Part shown: one piece after another, positions 22,576 through 31,339 of the stretch | Position numbering within the stretch: the stretch's first letter is position 1 | Layout of the letters: every line of letters begins with the position of its first letter | From: Staphylococcus hsinchuensis | GTDB lineage: Bacteria; Bacillota; Bacilli; Staphylococcales; Staphylococcaceae | DNA: 64,000 nt | Direction: 5' to 3' | Assembly: GCF_038789205.1 (NCBI RefSeq) | Contig: NZ_CP128355.1 | Span: 1,178,001 to 1,242,000, forward strand | Position numbers and translations under genes: made by a program | The notes under the pieces: model-generated | The model's input: only the letters and a program-made list of their open reading frames with translations | What the model was told of the DNA's origin: nothing | The model's database searches: none

Positions 22576-22753
22576 AAAAATGATTGAAAAGTTAATTAAT
22601 AGTGATTTATCAAGTTATCAAATCCATAAAGATACGGGAGTTAGTCATAACGCACTAGCATCAATTAGAAACGGCAGTCGTGAAATTGATAATTTAACAT
22701 TAAGAACCACAGAAAAATTATACGAATATGCTATAAACCACCTAAAAAGTTAG
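22556..22753 (+). CDS. Mini-cassette 2, third gene: small helix-turn-helix protein
   Basis: A 65 aa protein (68 aa if started at ATG 22547, 63 aa from TTG 22562; the AGGGTG at 22550 favours one of the later starts). Residues about 19-40 (SSYQIHKDTGVSHNALASI, then RNG) are a clear XRE-type helix-turn-helix. It ends YEYAINHLKS, like its paralogue at 21911-22117, and again the terminator is made of the last codons. It probably regulates the cassette promoters; this is inferred from the palindromes and gene order. Confidence 0.7.
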   Translation: MSLSEYKKMIEKLINSDLSSYQIHKDTGVSHNALASIRNGSREIDNLTLRTTEKLYEYAINHLKS

Positions 22754-22764
22754 GTGGTTTTTTG
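22736..22764 (+). terminator. Terminator formed by the last codons of the cassette 2 HTH gene
   Basis: AACCACCTAA and TTAGGTGGTT pair around AAAG, then a T run. The central CACCTAAAAAGTTAGGTG is identical to that in the cassette 1 terminator. Confidence 0.85.
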
Positions 22765-22782
22765 ATACCAATTTTGATACCA
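22760..22782 (+). repeat. Two direct repeats, possible integrase arm sites near the right prophage end
   Basis: TTTTGATACCA occurs at 22760-22770 and 22772-22782. Short direct repeats of this kind often bind the integrase next to attachment sites. It is the last phage-like DNA before the chromosomal gene at 23134, so the attR core probably lies close by, but I cannot define it without the left end. Confidence 0.35.
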
Positions 22783-23133
22783 TTTTACCTTTGCACTTAA
22801 AAATTAGAGTGTTACAAAAAGAAAGAAACCGCGATAAAACAACGGTTTCTGATTCTCATGATTTAGATAAATTATATTTTTAATCGAAATGGAAGGTTCA
22901 ATCGGTTAATCAATATCATTGATGTTTCACATCTGAATATTTTATACAAGCATGGGTGATGCTAACAATAGTGTTATTAAAAAGAACAATAACGCTATAT
23001 ATGGCATCATCGCATGCTTTTTTATTGTTTATACGTTAATTAGCATACAGATGGGTAAGCGTTTATAATGTAAGATAAAGGGAATTGTACATTGATGTAA
23101 TCAAAATTAATATAATTAAGGAGTTATGCTTAT
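22783..23133. other. Intergenic junction between prophage and chromosome
   Basis: About 350 bases without a gene. It contains an AGAAACCG/CGGTTTCT hairpin (22824-22850) whose complement has a T-rich run, as for a leftward terminator. It also holds a long three-step hairpin at 22948-23019. The prophage boundary must lie in or near this stretch. Confidence 0.6.
22919..23025 (+). ncRNA. Long hairpin followed by T run, possible short RNA or terminator
   Basis: AAGCATG/CATGCTT, TGATGC/GCATCA and AGTGTTATT/AATAACGCT nest into one stem (22948-23019), then TTTTTTATTG. TTGATG (22919-22924) and TTATAC (22942-22947), 17 bases apart, could be a promoter just before it. The start it predicts would fall inside the outer stem, so the RNA reading is weak; a terminator is certain enough. 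Confidence 0.4.
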
Positions 23134-24153
23134 ATGATTATAGCGATAATCATACTTTTATTTGCTTCTTTTTTCTTTTCAATTAGTGAAACAGCCTTAA
23201 CAGCAGTGAATCGGTTGAAACTTCAAACCGAAGCTGAAGAAGGAAATAAAAAATCAAAAAACATTACTAAATTATTAACGAAACCACGTCGAATGATTAC
23301 GACAATTTTAATTGGGAAGAACATTTCAAATGTTTTGTTGATTACTTTAGTGACGATATTAACATTGAAATCTGATACTAATATTATTTGGGCAACAATT
23401 ATTACTATTTTAGCGGTGCTTCTGTTACTTGAGGTATTACCAAGAGCACTAGCCGAAACGTACCCTTATACCATCTCACGTCTCGTGTATTGGCCTTTAA
23501 CTATATTTATCATTATATTTTCACCTCTAACATTAGTTGTACATGGATTTACGAATGCGATGAAGAATGTATTACCAAATGCGCAAAAGGATGAACAGCG
23601 TTTTTCTAAAGAAGAAATTCGTCAAATTGTTACGATTGCTGAAAGCGAAGGTGCATTCAATAAGATTGAACATAACCGCATTCAAGGCGTTATGGATTTT
23701 GAAAAATATAAAATAACAGATGTTGATACAACGCCAAGAATTAACGTTACGGCTTTCCCCTCGGATATTTCGTATGAGGAAGCATACGATACGGTTACTT
23801 CTAATCCATTTACACGCTATCCTGTATATGGCGAAGATATTGATGATATCATTGGTGTATTTCATTCGAAATATTTGCTTACGTGGAGCCGGAATCAATC
23901 AGATACAATAATGAATTATATTTCTGAACCATTGTTTGTTAATGAACATAATAAGGCTGAATGGGTTTTAAGAAAGATGACTGTCACACGTAAACATTTA
24001 GCGATTGTGTTAGATGAATATGGTGGCACTGATGCCATTGTTTCGCACGAAGATTTAATTGAAGAAATGTTAGGTATGGAAATTGAAGATGAAATGGATA
24101 AAGAGGAAGAATATAAGTTACGTCAACAAATGAAATCTCACAGTCAACGATAA
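23134..24153 (+). CDS. CNNM/HlyC-CorC-type membrane protein with CBS domains
   Basis: A 339 aa membrane protein. Residues about 1-140 form a DUF21/CNNM domain with three to four helices (FFFSISETALTAVNRLKLQTEAEE is the signature start). Residues about 190-310 form a CBS pair ending in LDEYGGTDAIVSHEDLIEEMLG. The extra C-terminal CorC_HlyC domain found in longer relatives is absent. CNNM proteins are linked to magnesium or cobalt export; the older label hemolysin is not reliable. AAGGAGTTATG precedes the ATG. It is the first gene on the chromosomal side of the prophage. Confidence 0.88.
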   Translation: MIIAIIILLFASFFFSISETALTAVNRLKLQTEAEEGNKKSKNITKLLTKPRRMITTILIGKNISNVLLITLVTILTLKSDTNIIWATIITILAVLLLLEVLPRALAETYPYTISRLVYWPLTIFIIIFSPLTLVVHGFTNAMKNVLPNAQKDEQRFSKEEIRQIVTIAESEGAFNKIEHNRIQGVMDFEKYKITDVDTTPRINVTAFPSDISYEEAYDTVTSNPFTRYPVYGEDIDDIIGVFHSKYLLTWSRNQSDTIMNYISEPLFVNEHNKAEWVLRKMTVTRKHLAIVLDEYGGTDAIVSHEDLIEEMLGMEIEDEMDKEEEYKLRQQMKSHSQR

Positions 24154-24193
24154 ATATCAATTTCAATGTTTATTTTGAAAGGAAGTGAGGATT

Positions 24194-25258
24194 ATGAATT
24201 TAACTACTGAGTTTACACGTATATTTGGTGTTAAATACCCAATCGTCCAAGCAGGTATGGCTGGTAGTACGACACCAGAGCTCGTGGCTACTGTTAGTAA
24301 TAGTGGAGGTCTTGGAACAATTGGTGCTGGATATTTTACCGCCGAGAAATTAGAAGATGAAATAACAGCCGTTCAAGAACTCACAGATTTACCGTTTGCT
24401 GTAAATTTATTTGTACCGGGAGGACAACTCTACATTCCTGAAAATGTTGAGAAAATGCAAGCGTGGTTAAAACCATATCGCCGTGCACTTGATTTAGAAG
24501 AACCAGTCGTAAACATTGATGAACAACAAAAATTTAATGATGCGATTGATATTATTATAGAAAAAGGTGTACCGGTCGTTTCATTTACATTTGGTATCCC
24601 GGATGCCGAAGTGATTGAAAAACTTAAAGCGAGAAACATTAAAGTTATTGGTACAGCGACTTCAGTTGAAGAAGCTATCGCTAATGAACAAGCAGGTATG
24701 GATGTAGTTGTTGCACAAGGAAGTGAAGCAGGTGGCCATCGTGGTGCTTTTACAGAGAGTGATAATGGTCAAACGCCTATGATAGGTACGATGTCGTTGG
24801 TACCTCAAGTAGTGGATCATGTAAACATTCCAGTTATCGCTTCAGGTGGCATTATGGATGGTCGAGGTCTTACAGCAAGTATGGCCTTAGGTGCTCAAGG
24901 TGTTCAACTAGGTACTGCATTTTTAACAACTGATGAAAGCGGTGCTTCAAACTTATATAAAAATGCTATCGAAAACAGTATAGAAACCGACACAGTAGTA
25001 ACTAAAGTATTCAGTGGTAAGCCAGCAAGAGGTATTAAAAATGCCTTTATTGAAGAAATGAACGAATACAATGATGAAATTCCAGATTATCCAATTCAAA
25101 ACCAACTTACCAATCCAATTCGAAAAAAAGCAGCTAAAGAAGGAAAGGAAGAATGGACGCATTTATGGAGTGGCCAAAGTCCTAGACTTGCTAGAGCTAT
25201 AGCAGCTGCGACATTAGTTGAAAATATAATTAAGGAATCATCTGATTTAATAAAATAA
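24194..25258 (+). CDS. Nitronate monooxygenase (2-nitropropane dioxygenase family)
   Basis: A 354 aa FMN enzyme with a TIM-barrel fold that oxidises alkyl nitronates such as propionate 3-nitronate. Visible motifs are [10 protein letters not shown] at the N-terminus, [23 protein letters not shown] with the catalytic His, and [13 protein letters not shown] followed by [13 protein letters not shown] for FMN phosphate binding. The ATG at 24194 is preferred over a GTG three codons earlier because GGAAGTGAGG lies just upstream. In S. aureus the gene likewise follows the CNNM protein. A terminator follows. Confidence 0.92.
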   Translation: MNLTTEFTRIFGVKYPIVQAGMAGSTTPELVATVSNSGGLGTIGAGYFTAEKLEDEITAVQELTDLPFAVNLFVPGGQLYIPENVEKMQAWLKPYRRALDLEEPVVNIDEQQKFNDAIDIIIEKGVPVVSFTFGIPDAEVIEKLKARNIKVIGTATSVEEAIANEQAGMDVVVAQGSEAGGHRGAFTESDNGQTPMIGTMSLVPQVVDHVNIPVIASGGIMDGRGLTASMALGAQGVQLGTAFLTTDESGASNLYKNAIENSIETDTVVTKVFSGKPARGIKNAFIEEMNEYNDEIPDYPIQNQLTNPIRKKAAKEGKEEWTHLWSGQSPRLARAIAAATLVENIIKESSDLIK

Positions 25259-25266
25259 GTAAAAAA

Positions 25267-25301
25267 GAGTCTGAGGCAAAAATAGATGTCTCAGACTTTT
25301 T
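25267..25301 (+). terminator. Terminator of the dispersed GAGTCTGAG type
   Basis: GAGTCTGAG and CTCAGACT pair around about 14 bases, followed by T5. It belongs to the same family as 33121-33154, 37483-37517 and 39077-39113. Confidence 0.8.
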
Positions 25302-25440
25302 GTCAACTATGCAGTAGATGAATGAATTGAGAAAGCGTTCATATTAAGCTTTTTCAATCCCTGTCGTCCTTGATGAGGTGGGAGTACGAAATCACCATTT
25401 GAAAATTCGATTTCTGTTCTACTCTCTTTTCTAATACAAA
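25302..25440. repeat. Degenerate intergenic repeat of the GTGGGA...TTTC..CTC type
   Basis: The stretch contains GGTGGGAGTACGAAAT and, after about 25 bases, ATTTCTGTTCTACTC, which are partly complementary. A shorter relative lies at 39119-39176 with GTGGGACTATGAAA and TTTCAGTCTCACTCCC. Similar elements are scattered through staphylococcal genomes next to this terminator type. Confidence 0.5.
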
Positions 25441-25466
25441 TTAAAGTTAGAGGAGTAATGATCAAA

Positions 25467-25646
25467 ATGGATAAATCAACGAAAATTGTGATAATGATTC
25501 AAATACTGTGTATTCTCATAATACTCATTTGTTTACCAAGTGTAATCCAACATAAAAATTACTACACGATTGCTACTGCTTTTATACCTATAATTTGTGG
25601 CACTATCTTTTTATTTAAAAGGTATAATGAAAAAAATGATGAATAG
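25467..25646 (+). CDS. Small two-helix membrane protein of unknown function
   Basis: A 59 aa protein with two hydrophobic segments (IVIMIQILCILIILICL and YYTIATAFIPIICGTIFLF) and a charged end (KRYNEKNDE). AGAGGAG precedes an ATG at 25458 by only two bases, so the in-frame ATG at 25467 is more likely. I do not recognise the family. It stands alone between a terminator and the DUF72 gene. Confidence 0.6.
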   Translation: MDKSTKIVIMIQILCILIILICLPSVIQHKNYYTIATAFIPIICGTIFLFKRYNEKNDE

Positions 25647-25763
25647 TTTACCATAACTCAATCTATGGATAGAACTCATGTTACGACTGTTTGAGTTATG
25701 AAAATATAAATGAAACAAGTGAATTTAATAAAACATCTATGGTATCATAGTTTTGGTGATACT

Positions 25764-26612
25764 ATGATAAATATTGGTCTTACAGGATGGGGAGATCACG
25801 ATTCGTTATATGAAGATTTACAACGCAAATCAGACAAATTAATTACATATGCGAGTTACTTCCCAATCGTTGAGTTGGATGCAAGTTATTATGCAATTCA
25901 ACCAGATAGAAATATAAATAAATGGATTAACGAAACTCCACAACGATTTGAATTTATTGTTAAAATACATCAAGCACTCACTTTGCATGCTGATTACCGA
26001 GATTATGCAGAATCTCGCAAGGCTTTATTTGAGCAATTTATCGGCATGATTCAACCACTTCAAGAAGCTCAGAAATTGGCAATGGTATTAGTACAATTTC
26101 CACCTTGGTTTGATTGTACTGTGCAAAATATTACATATATACGATATGTCCGCGAACAATTAAAGGATTTTCCAGTCTGTATTGAATTTCGCCACCAGTC
26201 TTGGTTTAATAAAGAATTTAAAGAAGAAACACTCTCTTTCTTAACACAACAGAACCTTATTCATTCTGTTTGTGATGAGCCTCAAGTGGGTCAAGGTTCA
26301 ATACCGCTTATTAATCGAATAACTAATAATATCGCTTTTGTACGATATCATGGGCGTAATGCACATGGTTGGACGAAAAAAGATATGACAGATGAAGCAT
26401 GGCGCGATGTCAGGTATCTTTATGATTACAATAAACAAGAACTTACAGATTTAGCGAATAAAGTAAAGATTTTAGAACAGAAGGCTAAAAAAGTATACGT
26501 TGTGTTTAATAATAATTCCGGTGGTCATGCAGCTCAGAATGCCAAAACATATCAACAAATCTTAGGTATAGATTACCAAGGATTGGCCCCGCAACAGTTA
26601 AAATTATTCTAG
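25764..26612 (+). CDS. DUF72 / YecE family protein
   Basis: A 282 aa protein with a TIM-barrel-like fold of unknown function. The start MINIGLTGWGDHDSLYE, then YFPIVELDASYYAIQ, IEFRHQSWF and NNNSGGHAAQNA are the usual DUF72 landmarks. ATG at 25764 is chosen because the family begins at this MINIG block; 18 extra residues upstream are unlike the family. The TSUP transporter gene follows ten bases later, so the two are probably co-transcribed. Confidence 0.88.
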   Translation: MINIGLTGWGDHDSLYEDLQRKSDKLITYASYFPIVELDASYYAIQPDRNINKWINETPQRFEFIVKIHQALTLHADYRDYAESRKALFEQFIGMIQPLQEAQKLAMVLVQFPPWFDCTVQNITYIRYVREQLKDFPVCIEFRHQSWFNKEFKEETLSFLTQQNLIHSVCDEPQVGQGSIPLINRITNNIAFVRYHGRNAHGWTKKDMTDEAWRDVRYLYDYNKQELTDLANKVKILEQKAKKVYVVFNNNSGGHAAQNAKTYQQILGIDYQGLAPQQLKLF

Positions 26613-26622
26613 GAGCGATATC

Positions 26623-27447
26623 ATGTTAACAATATTATTATTGATATTAATTGGTGGGCTATCAGCGATTATAGGTTCCGTAGTAGGTATTGGTGGTGGC
26701 ATAATCATCGTACCGACATTAGTATTTTTAGGTGTAGACCATCATTTATTAAAGGGTATTACACCACAAATAGCGATAGGTACCTCATCTGTTATACTCA
26801 TAGTTACAGGACTTTCTTCCACATTAGGTTATTTAAAAACGAAACAAGTTGATGTTAAAAATGGATCTATTTTTCTATTTGGGTTGTTACCTGGTTCATT
26901 AATCGGATCGTTATTGAGCCGTTATTTAACACTTGAGTCATTTAATTTATACTTTGGGATATTTCTTATATTAGTGGCAATCTTATTGATGGTTAGACAT
27001 AAGATTAAACCATTTAAAGTATTTGATAAAGAAAAGTTTCGAAAATCATATGTCGATGGGGAAGGTAAAACATATCATTACAGTGTGCCACCTTTAGTAG
27101 CCTTTGTGGCAACGTTCTTTATCGGTATACTTACAGGATTATTCGGAATTGGTGGTGGCGCATTAATGACACCACTCATGCTTATAGTATTTAGATTTCC
27201 GCCTCATGTAGCTGTAGGTACAAGTATGATGATGATCTTCTTCTCAAGTGTCATGAGTTCAGCTAGTCATATTGTACTTGGTCATGTGGCATGGTTATAC
27301 TCTATCGTACTTATCATTTCAAGTTATATTGGTGCGAAGATTGGCGTTAAAATTAATCAATCAGTGAAATCTGATACCGTCGTGATGTTATTACGTACAA
27401 TGATGTTACTGATGGGTATATACTTAATTATAAAATCATTGCTATAA
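26623..27447 (+). CDS. TSUP/TauE-SafE family membrane transporter
   Basis: A 274 aa integral membrane protein with about eight helices and the duplicated family motif, GSVVGIGGGIIIVPTLV near residue 15 and GLFGIGGGALMTPLML near residue 180. TSUP proteins export sulfur-containing or organic anions such as sulfite or sulfoacetate; the substrate here is not known. AGGAGCGATATC precedes the ATG. The metallophosphatase gene follows after 21 bases, in the usual staphylococcal order. Confidence 0.88.
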   Translation: MLTILLLILIGGLSAIIGSVVGIGGGIIIVPTLVFLGVDHHLLKGITPQIAIGTSSVILIVTGLSSTLGYLKTKQVDVKNGSIFLFGLLPGSLIGSLLSRYLTLESFNLYFGIFLILVAILLMVRHKIKPFKVFDKEKFRKSYVDGEGKTYHYSVPPLVAFVATFFIGILTGLFGIGGGALMTPLMLIVFRFPPHVAVGTSMMMIFFSSVMSSASHIVLGHVAWLYSIVLIISSYIGAKIGVKINQSVKSDTVVMLLRTMMLLMGIYLIIKSLL

Positions 27448-27468
27448 ATCAGAGGAGGGAATGCCAAG

Positions 27469-28785
27469 ATGAAATTAACAATTTTTCATACGAATGATAT
27501 ACACAGTCATCTCCATGAATATGCTAGGATTTCAGCATATTTAGCCGAAGCACGTCCAAAGCTTACACACCCCTCACTCTATTTAGATATCGGCGATCAT
27601 GTTGATTTATCCGCTCCCGTCACAGAAGCAACGATGGGATTAAGAAATGTTGAATTATTAAACAAAGCACAGTGTGATTTAGCTACTATAGGAAACAATG
27701 AAGGCATGACCATTTCTCATGAAGCTTTAAACAATCTATATAATGATGCACAATTTGATATCACTTGTGCCAATGTGTTTGATGAGCAAGGACAATTACC
27801 AAACCATATTTCGTCATCATATATTAAAGAAATTGATGGCGTTCGTATTTTGTTTGTAGCTGCAACCGCACAGTTTACGCCTTTCTATCGTGCATTAAAT
27901 TGGCTCGTAACGGATCCACTACAAGCGATAAAAGATGAAGTTAACGCGCAACAAGGACAGTACGACATCCTAATTGTGATGAGTCACGTTGGTATATTCT
28001 TCGATGAAAAGTTGTGCCAAGAAATACCTGAAATTGACCTCATATTAGGTAGTCATACACACCACTATTTTGAAAATGGAGAAATGAATAACGGTGTATT
28101 AATGGCTGCAGCCGGAAAATACGGTCACTTTGTAGGAGAAGTTACATTAGAGATTGAAAATAAAACGGTCGTAAATAAAACAGCAAAGATACATCCTGTA
28201 GAAACATTGCCTGATGTTGAGACGCACTTTGCTGAAGAAAGTAAACGACTATTGAGTGAACCGGTAATTGATAGACCTGTTAACTTACCTCGACACACCG
28301 ATTCTATTTCACAAGCATCATATATGTTAGCTAAAAGTGTGTTCGAATTCACTCAAGCAGATGGTACAATTATTAACGCTGGCTTAGTTGTGCGTGATAT
28401 GATTGCAGATCAAGTTACAGAGTACAATATCCATCAAATGTTGCCACATCCTATTAATCTTGTTCGTGTTAAACTCTCCGGTAAAGTATTGAAAGATGTT
28501 ATAATTAAAAGTCAAAAGCAAGAATATATAAATGAACATGCGCAAGGATTAGGATTTAGAGGTGATATCTTTGGCGGATATATTTTATATAATATCGGTT
28601 TAATTGAATCAGAATCGCGATATTTTATTGGGGATGAAGAGATACAAGACGATGAAACATATATATTGGGCACAGTAGATATGTATACATTCGGACGCTA
28701 TTTCCCGATGTTAAAAGAGCAATCTATAGAATATTTGATGCCAGAATTTTTACGAGATATTTTTAAAAATGCATTACTCACGTAA
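27469..28785 (+). CDS. Metallophosphatase / 5'-nucleotidase family protein (YunD-like)
   Basis: A 438 aa two-domain enzyme. Residues about 1-210 are the metallophosphatase domain with TIFHTNDIHSH, LDIGDHVD, IGNNEG, IVMSHVGIFFDE and LGSHTHHYF as metal-binding motifs. Residues about 270-420 match the 5'-nucleotidase C-terminal substrate domain, including QADGTIINAG. GNNE replaces the common GNHE, as it does in the YunD-like group. No signal peptide is present, so it is cytoplasmic. AGAGGAGGG precedes the ATG. Natural substrate unknown, probably a nucleotide. Confidence 0.88.
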   Translation: MKLTIFHTNDIHSHLHEYARISAYLAEARPKLTHPSLYLDIGDHVDLSAPVTEATMGLRNVELLNKAQCDLATIGNNEGMTISHEALNNLYNDAQFDITCANVFDEQGQLPNHISSSYIKEIDGVRILFVAATAQFTPFYRALNWLVTDPLQAIKDEVNAQQGQYDILIVMSHVGIFFDEKLCQEIPEIDLILGSHTHHYFENGEMNNGVLMAAAGKYGHFVGEVTLEIENKTVVNKTAKIHPVETLPDVETHFAEESKRLLSEPVIDRPVNLPRHTDSISQASYMLAKSVFEFTQADGTIINAGLVVRDMIADQVTEYNIHQMLPHPINLVRVKLSGKVLKDVIIKSQKQEYINEHAQGLGFRGDIFGGYILYNIGLIESESRYFIGDEEIQDDETYILGTVDMYTFGRYFPMLKEQSIEYLMPEFLRDIFKNALLT

Positions 28786-28868
28786 TAGTTTGTAAGCGAT
28801 TTACGTTTTAAAATAAATTATATTTGTTATAATGAGGATAAATTTGAAATCGGGAGGATTTTGCTGAT

Positions 28869-29801
28869 ATGGCTACAAAAAATGAAGAAATTCTACGTAA
28901 ACCGGATTGGTTGAAGATCAAGTTAAATACTAACGAGAATTACACTGGTCTTAAAAAAATGATGAGAGAAAAGAACTTACACACTGTTTGCGAAGAAGCA
29001 AAGTGTCCAAATATACACGAATGTTGGGGTGAACGTCGTACTGCAACATTTATGATTTTAGGTGCGGTATGTACACGTGCTTGCCGTTTCTGTGCTGTTA
29101 AAACGGGACTTCCTAATGAATTAGACTTAGATGAGCCAGAAAGAGTAGCTGAATCAGTTGAATTAATGAACTTGAAGCATGTTGTTATTACAGCTGTAGC
29201 AAGAGATGATTTAAGAGATGCTGGTTCAAATGTGTATGCGGAAACTGTACGTAAAGTACGTGAACGTAATCCATACACTTCAATCGAGATTTTACCATCA
29301 GATATGGGCGGAGATTTTGAAGCGTTAGAAACGTTAATGGCATCTAAACCTGATATTCTTAACCACAACATTGAAACTGTTCGTCGATTAACACCTAGAG
29401 TCCGTGCACGTGCTACGTATGATCGTACTTTAGAATTCTTAAGACGTTCTAAAGAATTACAACCAGATATCCCTACAAAATCAAGTTTAATGGTTGGACT
29501 AGGTGAAACACATGAAGAAATATTAGAAACAATGGATGACTTACGCGCGAATGATGTAGACATCTTAACAATTGGTCAATATTTACAACCTTCACGTAAA
29601 CACTTAAAGGTTGAGAAATACTACACACCATTAGAATTCGGTAAATTAAGAAAAATTGCAATGGACAAAGGTTTCAAACATTGCCAAGCAGGGCCATTAG
29701 TTAGAAGTTCTTACCATGCAGACGAACAAGTTAACGAAGCAGCTAAAGAAAAACACCGTATGGGTGAAGAACAACTTCAAAAAGAACAAAATATGAAATA
29801 A
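28869..29801 (+). CDS. lipA: Lipoyl synthase
   Basis: A 310 aa radical SAM enzyme that inserts two sulfur atoms into octanoyl groups on lipoyl domains (such as GcvH and E2 subunits). The auxiliary cluster cysteines are Cys41, Cys46 and Cys52 in [12 protein letters not shown], and the radical SAM CX3CX2C is Cys68, Cys72 and Cys75 in [27 protein letters not shown] and [13 protein letters not shown] are also conserved. A TATAAT box lies at about 28829, and GGGAGG precedes the ATG. Its own terminator follows, so it appears monocistronic. Confidence 0.97.
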   Translation: MATKNEEILRKPDWLKIKLNTNENYTGLKKMMREKNLHTVCEEAKCPNIHECWGERRTATFMILGAVCTRACRFCAVKTGLPNELDLDEPERVAESVELMNLKHVVITAVARDDLRDAGSNVYAETVRKVRERNPYTSIEILPSDMGGDFEALETLMASKPDILNHNIETVRRLTPRVRARATYDRTLEFLRRSKELQPDIPTKSSLMVGLGETHEEILETMDDLRANDVDILTIGQYLQPSRKHLKVEKYYTPLEFGKLRKIAMDKGFKHCQAGPLVRSSYHADEQVNEAAKEKHRMGEEQLQKEQNMK

Positions 29802-29818
29802 AAATATAAAATGAATTG

Positions 29819-29886
29819 AAGACTTAGTTCAATTTATAAGGCAACTGATAAAAATGTGTTGCTTTGTATGAACTAAGTCTTTATTT
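29819..29886 (+). terminator. Two-step terminator after lipA
   Basis: AAGACTTAGTTCA pairs with TGAACTAAGTCTT, and inside this GCAAC pairs with GTTGC. A short T-rich run follows. Confidence 0.75.
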
Positions 29887-30026
29887 CGCAATAAATACAT
29901 AGGTATTACTTTGGACGATTACGATTCAACTGATAAAATTTTATTATGATATAGTATAAATAGTTGATGAATAAGGCTTAAAAAGCTATGGTATGTTTAA
30001 ATAGAGGATTAAAATAGGTGAATTAT

Positions 30027-30413
30027 ATGATAAAGATAAATAATCTCTACTTCGAATTGATAGAAGATTATAGAGAGTGCTTTGATGAAACGCATTTTGC
30101 GAACCGTTACTCAGAAATATTAGATAAATACGATTTTATCGTTGGTGATTATGGCTACGAACAACTCAGACTTAAAGGGTTTTACAAAGATAGTAATAAG
30201 AAAGCAGAGGTAAGTAAGCGATTTTCTACTATACAAGACTACTTACTAGAATACTGTAATTTCGGTTGTCCTTACTTTATTGTAAAACGCATACCCCATC
30301 GTGAACTAAAACGCGAAAATGCTGAGGAAGTAGAGACTGAGGTAGTGACGGAGCAGGATAAACTGCAAGATGTAAAGATAAAACCGACAATCCAAGAAAA
30401 TGAGCACCCATAA
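30027..30413 (+). CDS. YutD family protein
   Basis: A 128 aa protein of the YutD family (DUF1027). The blocks MIKINNLYFELIEDYRECFD, KYDFIVGDYGYEQLRLKGFY and YCNFGCPYFIVKRI are characteristic. The last 35 residues are a variable acidic tail. In Bacillus and staphylococci it lies downstream of lipA; the function is unknown. I prefer ATG 30027, with AGGTG before it, over the GTG at 30018. It faces the DUF3055 gene tail to tail across a shared terminator. Confidence 0.85.
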   Translation: MIKINNLYFELIEDYRECFDETHFANRYSEILDKYDFIVGDYGYEQLRLKGFYKDSNKKAEVSKRFSTIQDYLLEYCNFGCPYFIVKRIPHRELKRENAEEVETEVVTEQDKLQDVKIKPTIQENEHP

Positions 30414-30433
30414 TTAATAAGTGATCAAAAAAT

Positions 30434-30480
30434 AAAAGCTAGGAATGAACGATGTTATTTCATCTCATTCCTAGCTTTTT
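30434..30480. terminator. Bidirectional terminator between yutD-like and DUF3055 genes
   Basis: AAAAGCTAGGAATGA pairs with TCATTCCTAGCTTTT. T runs flank it on both strands, serving both converging genes. Confidence 0.85.
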
Positions 30481-30482
30481 GA

Positions 30483-30749
30483 CTATTGAATTACTTCTTG
30501 TAAATATTCTGTGATTTCATTGCCTTCTTCTTCAGAAACGCCAAGAATATGGGCGATATAGCCTTCTTCTTCTAAATCATCTGTACCGATAATACCAAAC
30601 TTATTCGTTTGCATATTCAGAACGATGGTCTTACCGAAGTGGCGATCTGTTTGAACAAGCATGAGATCATAACGGCTATGATCACCGACGAAACCGACAA
30701 ATTGTACTTGTGATGTTTCGTCATCATCATATAAGAACATATCTATCAT
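30483..30749 (-). CDS. DUF3055 family protein
   Basis: An 88 aa acidic protein, MIDMFLYDDDETSQVQFVGF then SRYDLMLVQTDRHFGKTIVL, matching the DUF3055 family conserved in staphylococci and bacilli. No function is known. It has a GGAGC-type binding site and is transcribed alone against its neighbours. Confidence 0.82.
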   Translation of the reverse strand: MIDMFLYDDDETSQVQFVGFVGDHSRYDLMLVQTDRHFGKTIVLNMQTNKFGIIGTDDLEEEGYIAHILGVSEEEGNEITEYLQEVIQ

Positions 30750-30901
30750 AATAATAGCTCCTTATCATCATGGTTGAACCATTAATTTACTGTTAAATTA
30801 AAGTGGTCGAAAATCCTAAGATTCATCATGCTTTTCAGTATAACCATAAATGATTTAGCCTGTAAAGATATGGTAAGATAATAGTGTTAGGAGTGACGCA
30901 A

Positions 30902-31333
30902 ATGTATTTTGTTAATAAACAACAACTTAGTAAAAAATTGAACTATTTACAACAACTCATCAAGGATTATCCAAAAAATAAAGATAATTATTATGCATTT
31001 GAACGAATTGCACAGATGTTGATAGAATCATCCGTCGACATTGGTAATATGATTATCGACGGCTTTATATTAAGGGATCCTGGTAACTATAAAGATGTGA
31101 TTGATATCATGGAACTTGAAGGTGTGATATCAAAAGATACACAAACCCAAATCAATCAAACTGTTGATGTGCGTAAACAATTTGTTCATAAGTATGATGA
31201 ACTAGATACGACACAACTAATACCATTATTTGATGAAGCCCTTCAATATTATCAACAATTTATTGAAGAGGTCGTGCAATTTTTAGACAATGAAAATGTA
31301 CCGATTACAGCTTTTGGTCAAAAAGGAGAATGA
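30902..31333 (+). CDS. DUF86/HepT-like protein (YutE type)
   Basis: A 143 aa helical protein of the DUF86 family. It ends its core with RKQFVHKY, which fits the R-X4-H-X-Y motif of HepT-type ribonucleases. In HepT-MntA pairs a nucleotidyltransferase antitoxin lies beside it; none is present here. This gene is part of the core staphylococcal and Bacillus yutE-yutF order, so a toxin role is doubtful. AGGAGTGACG precedes the ATG at 30902. The HAD phosphatase gene follows after six bases. Confidence 0.8.
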   Translation: MYFVNKQQLSKKLNYLQQLIKDYPKNKDNYYAFERIAQMLIESSVDIGNMIIDGFILRDPGNYKDVIDIMELEGVISKDTQTQINQTVDVRKQFVHKYDELDTTQLIPLFDEALQYYQQFIEEVVQFLDNENVPITAFGQKGE

Positions 31334-31339
31334 TATAGA

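Noticed and set aside
28940..29563. 207-codon minus-strand frame within lipA
   Set aside because: Antisense shadow of lipA, with a composition unlike a real protein.
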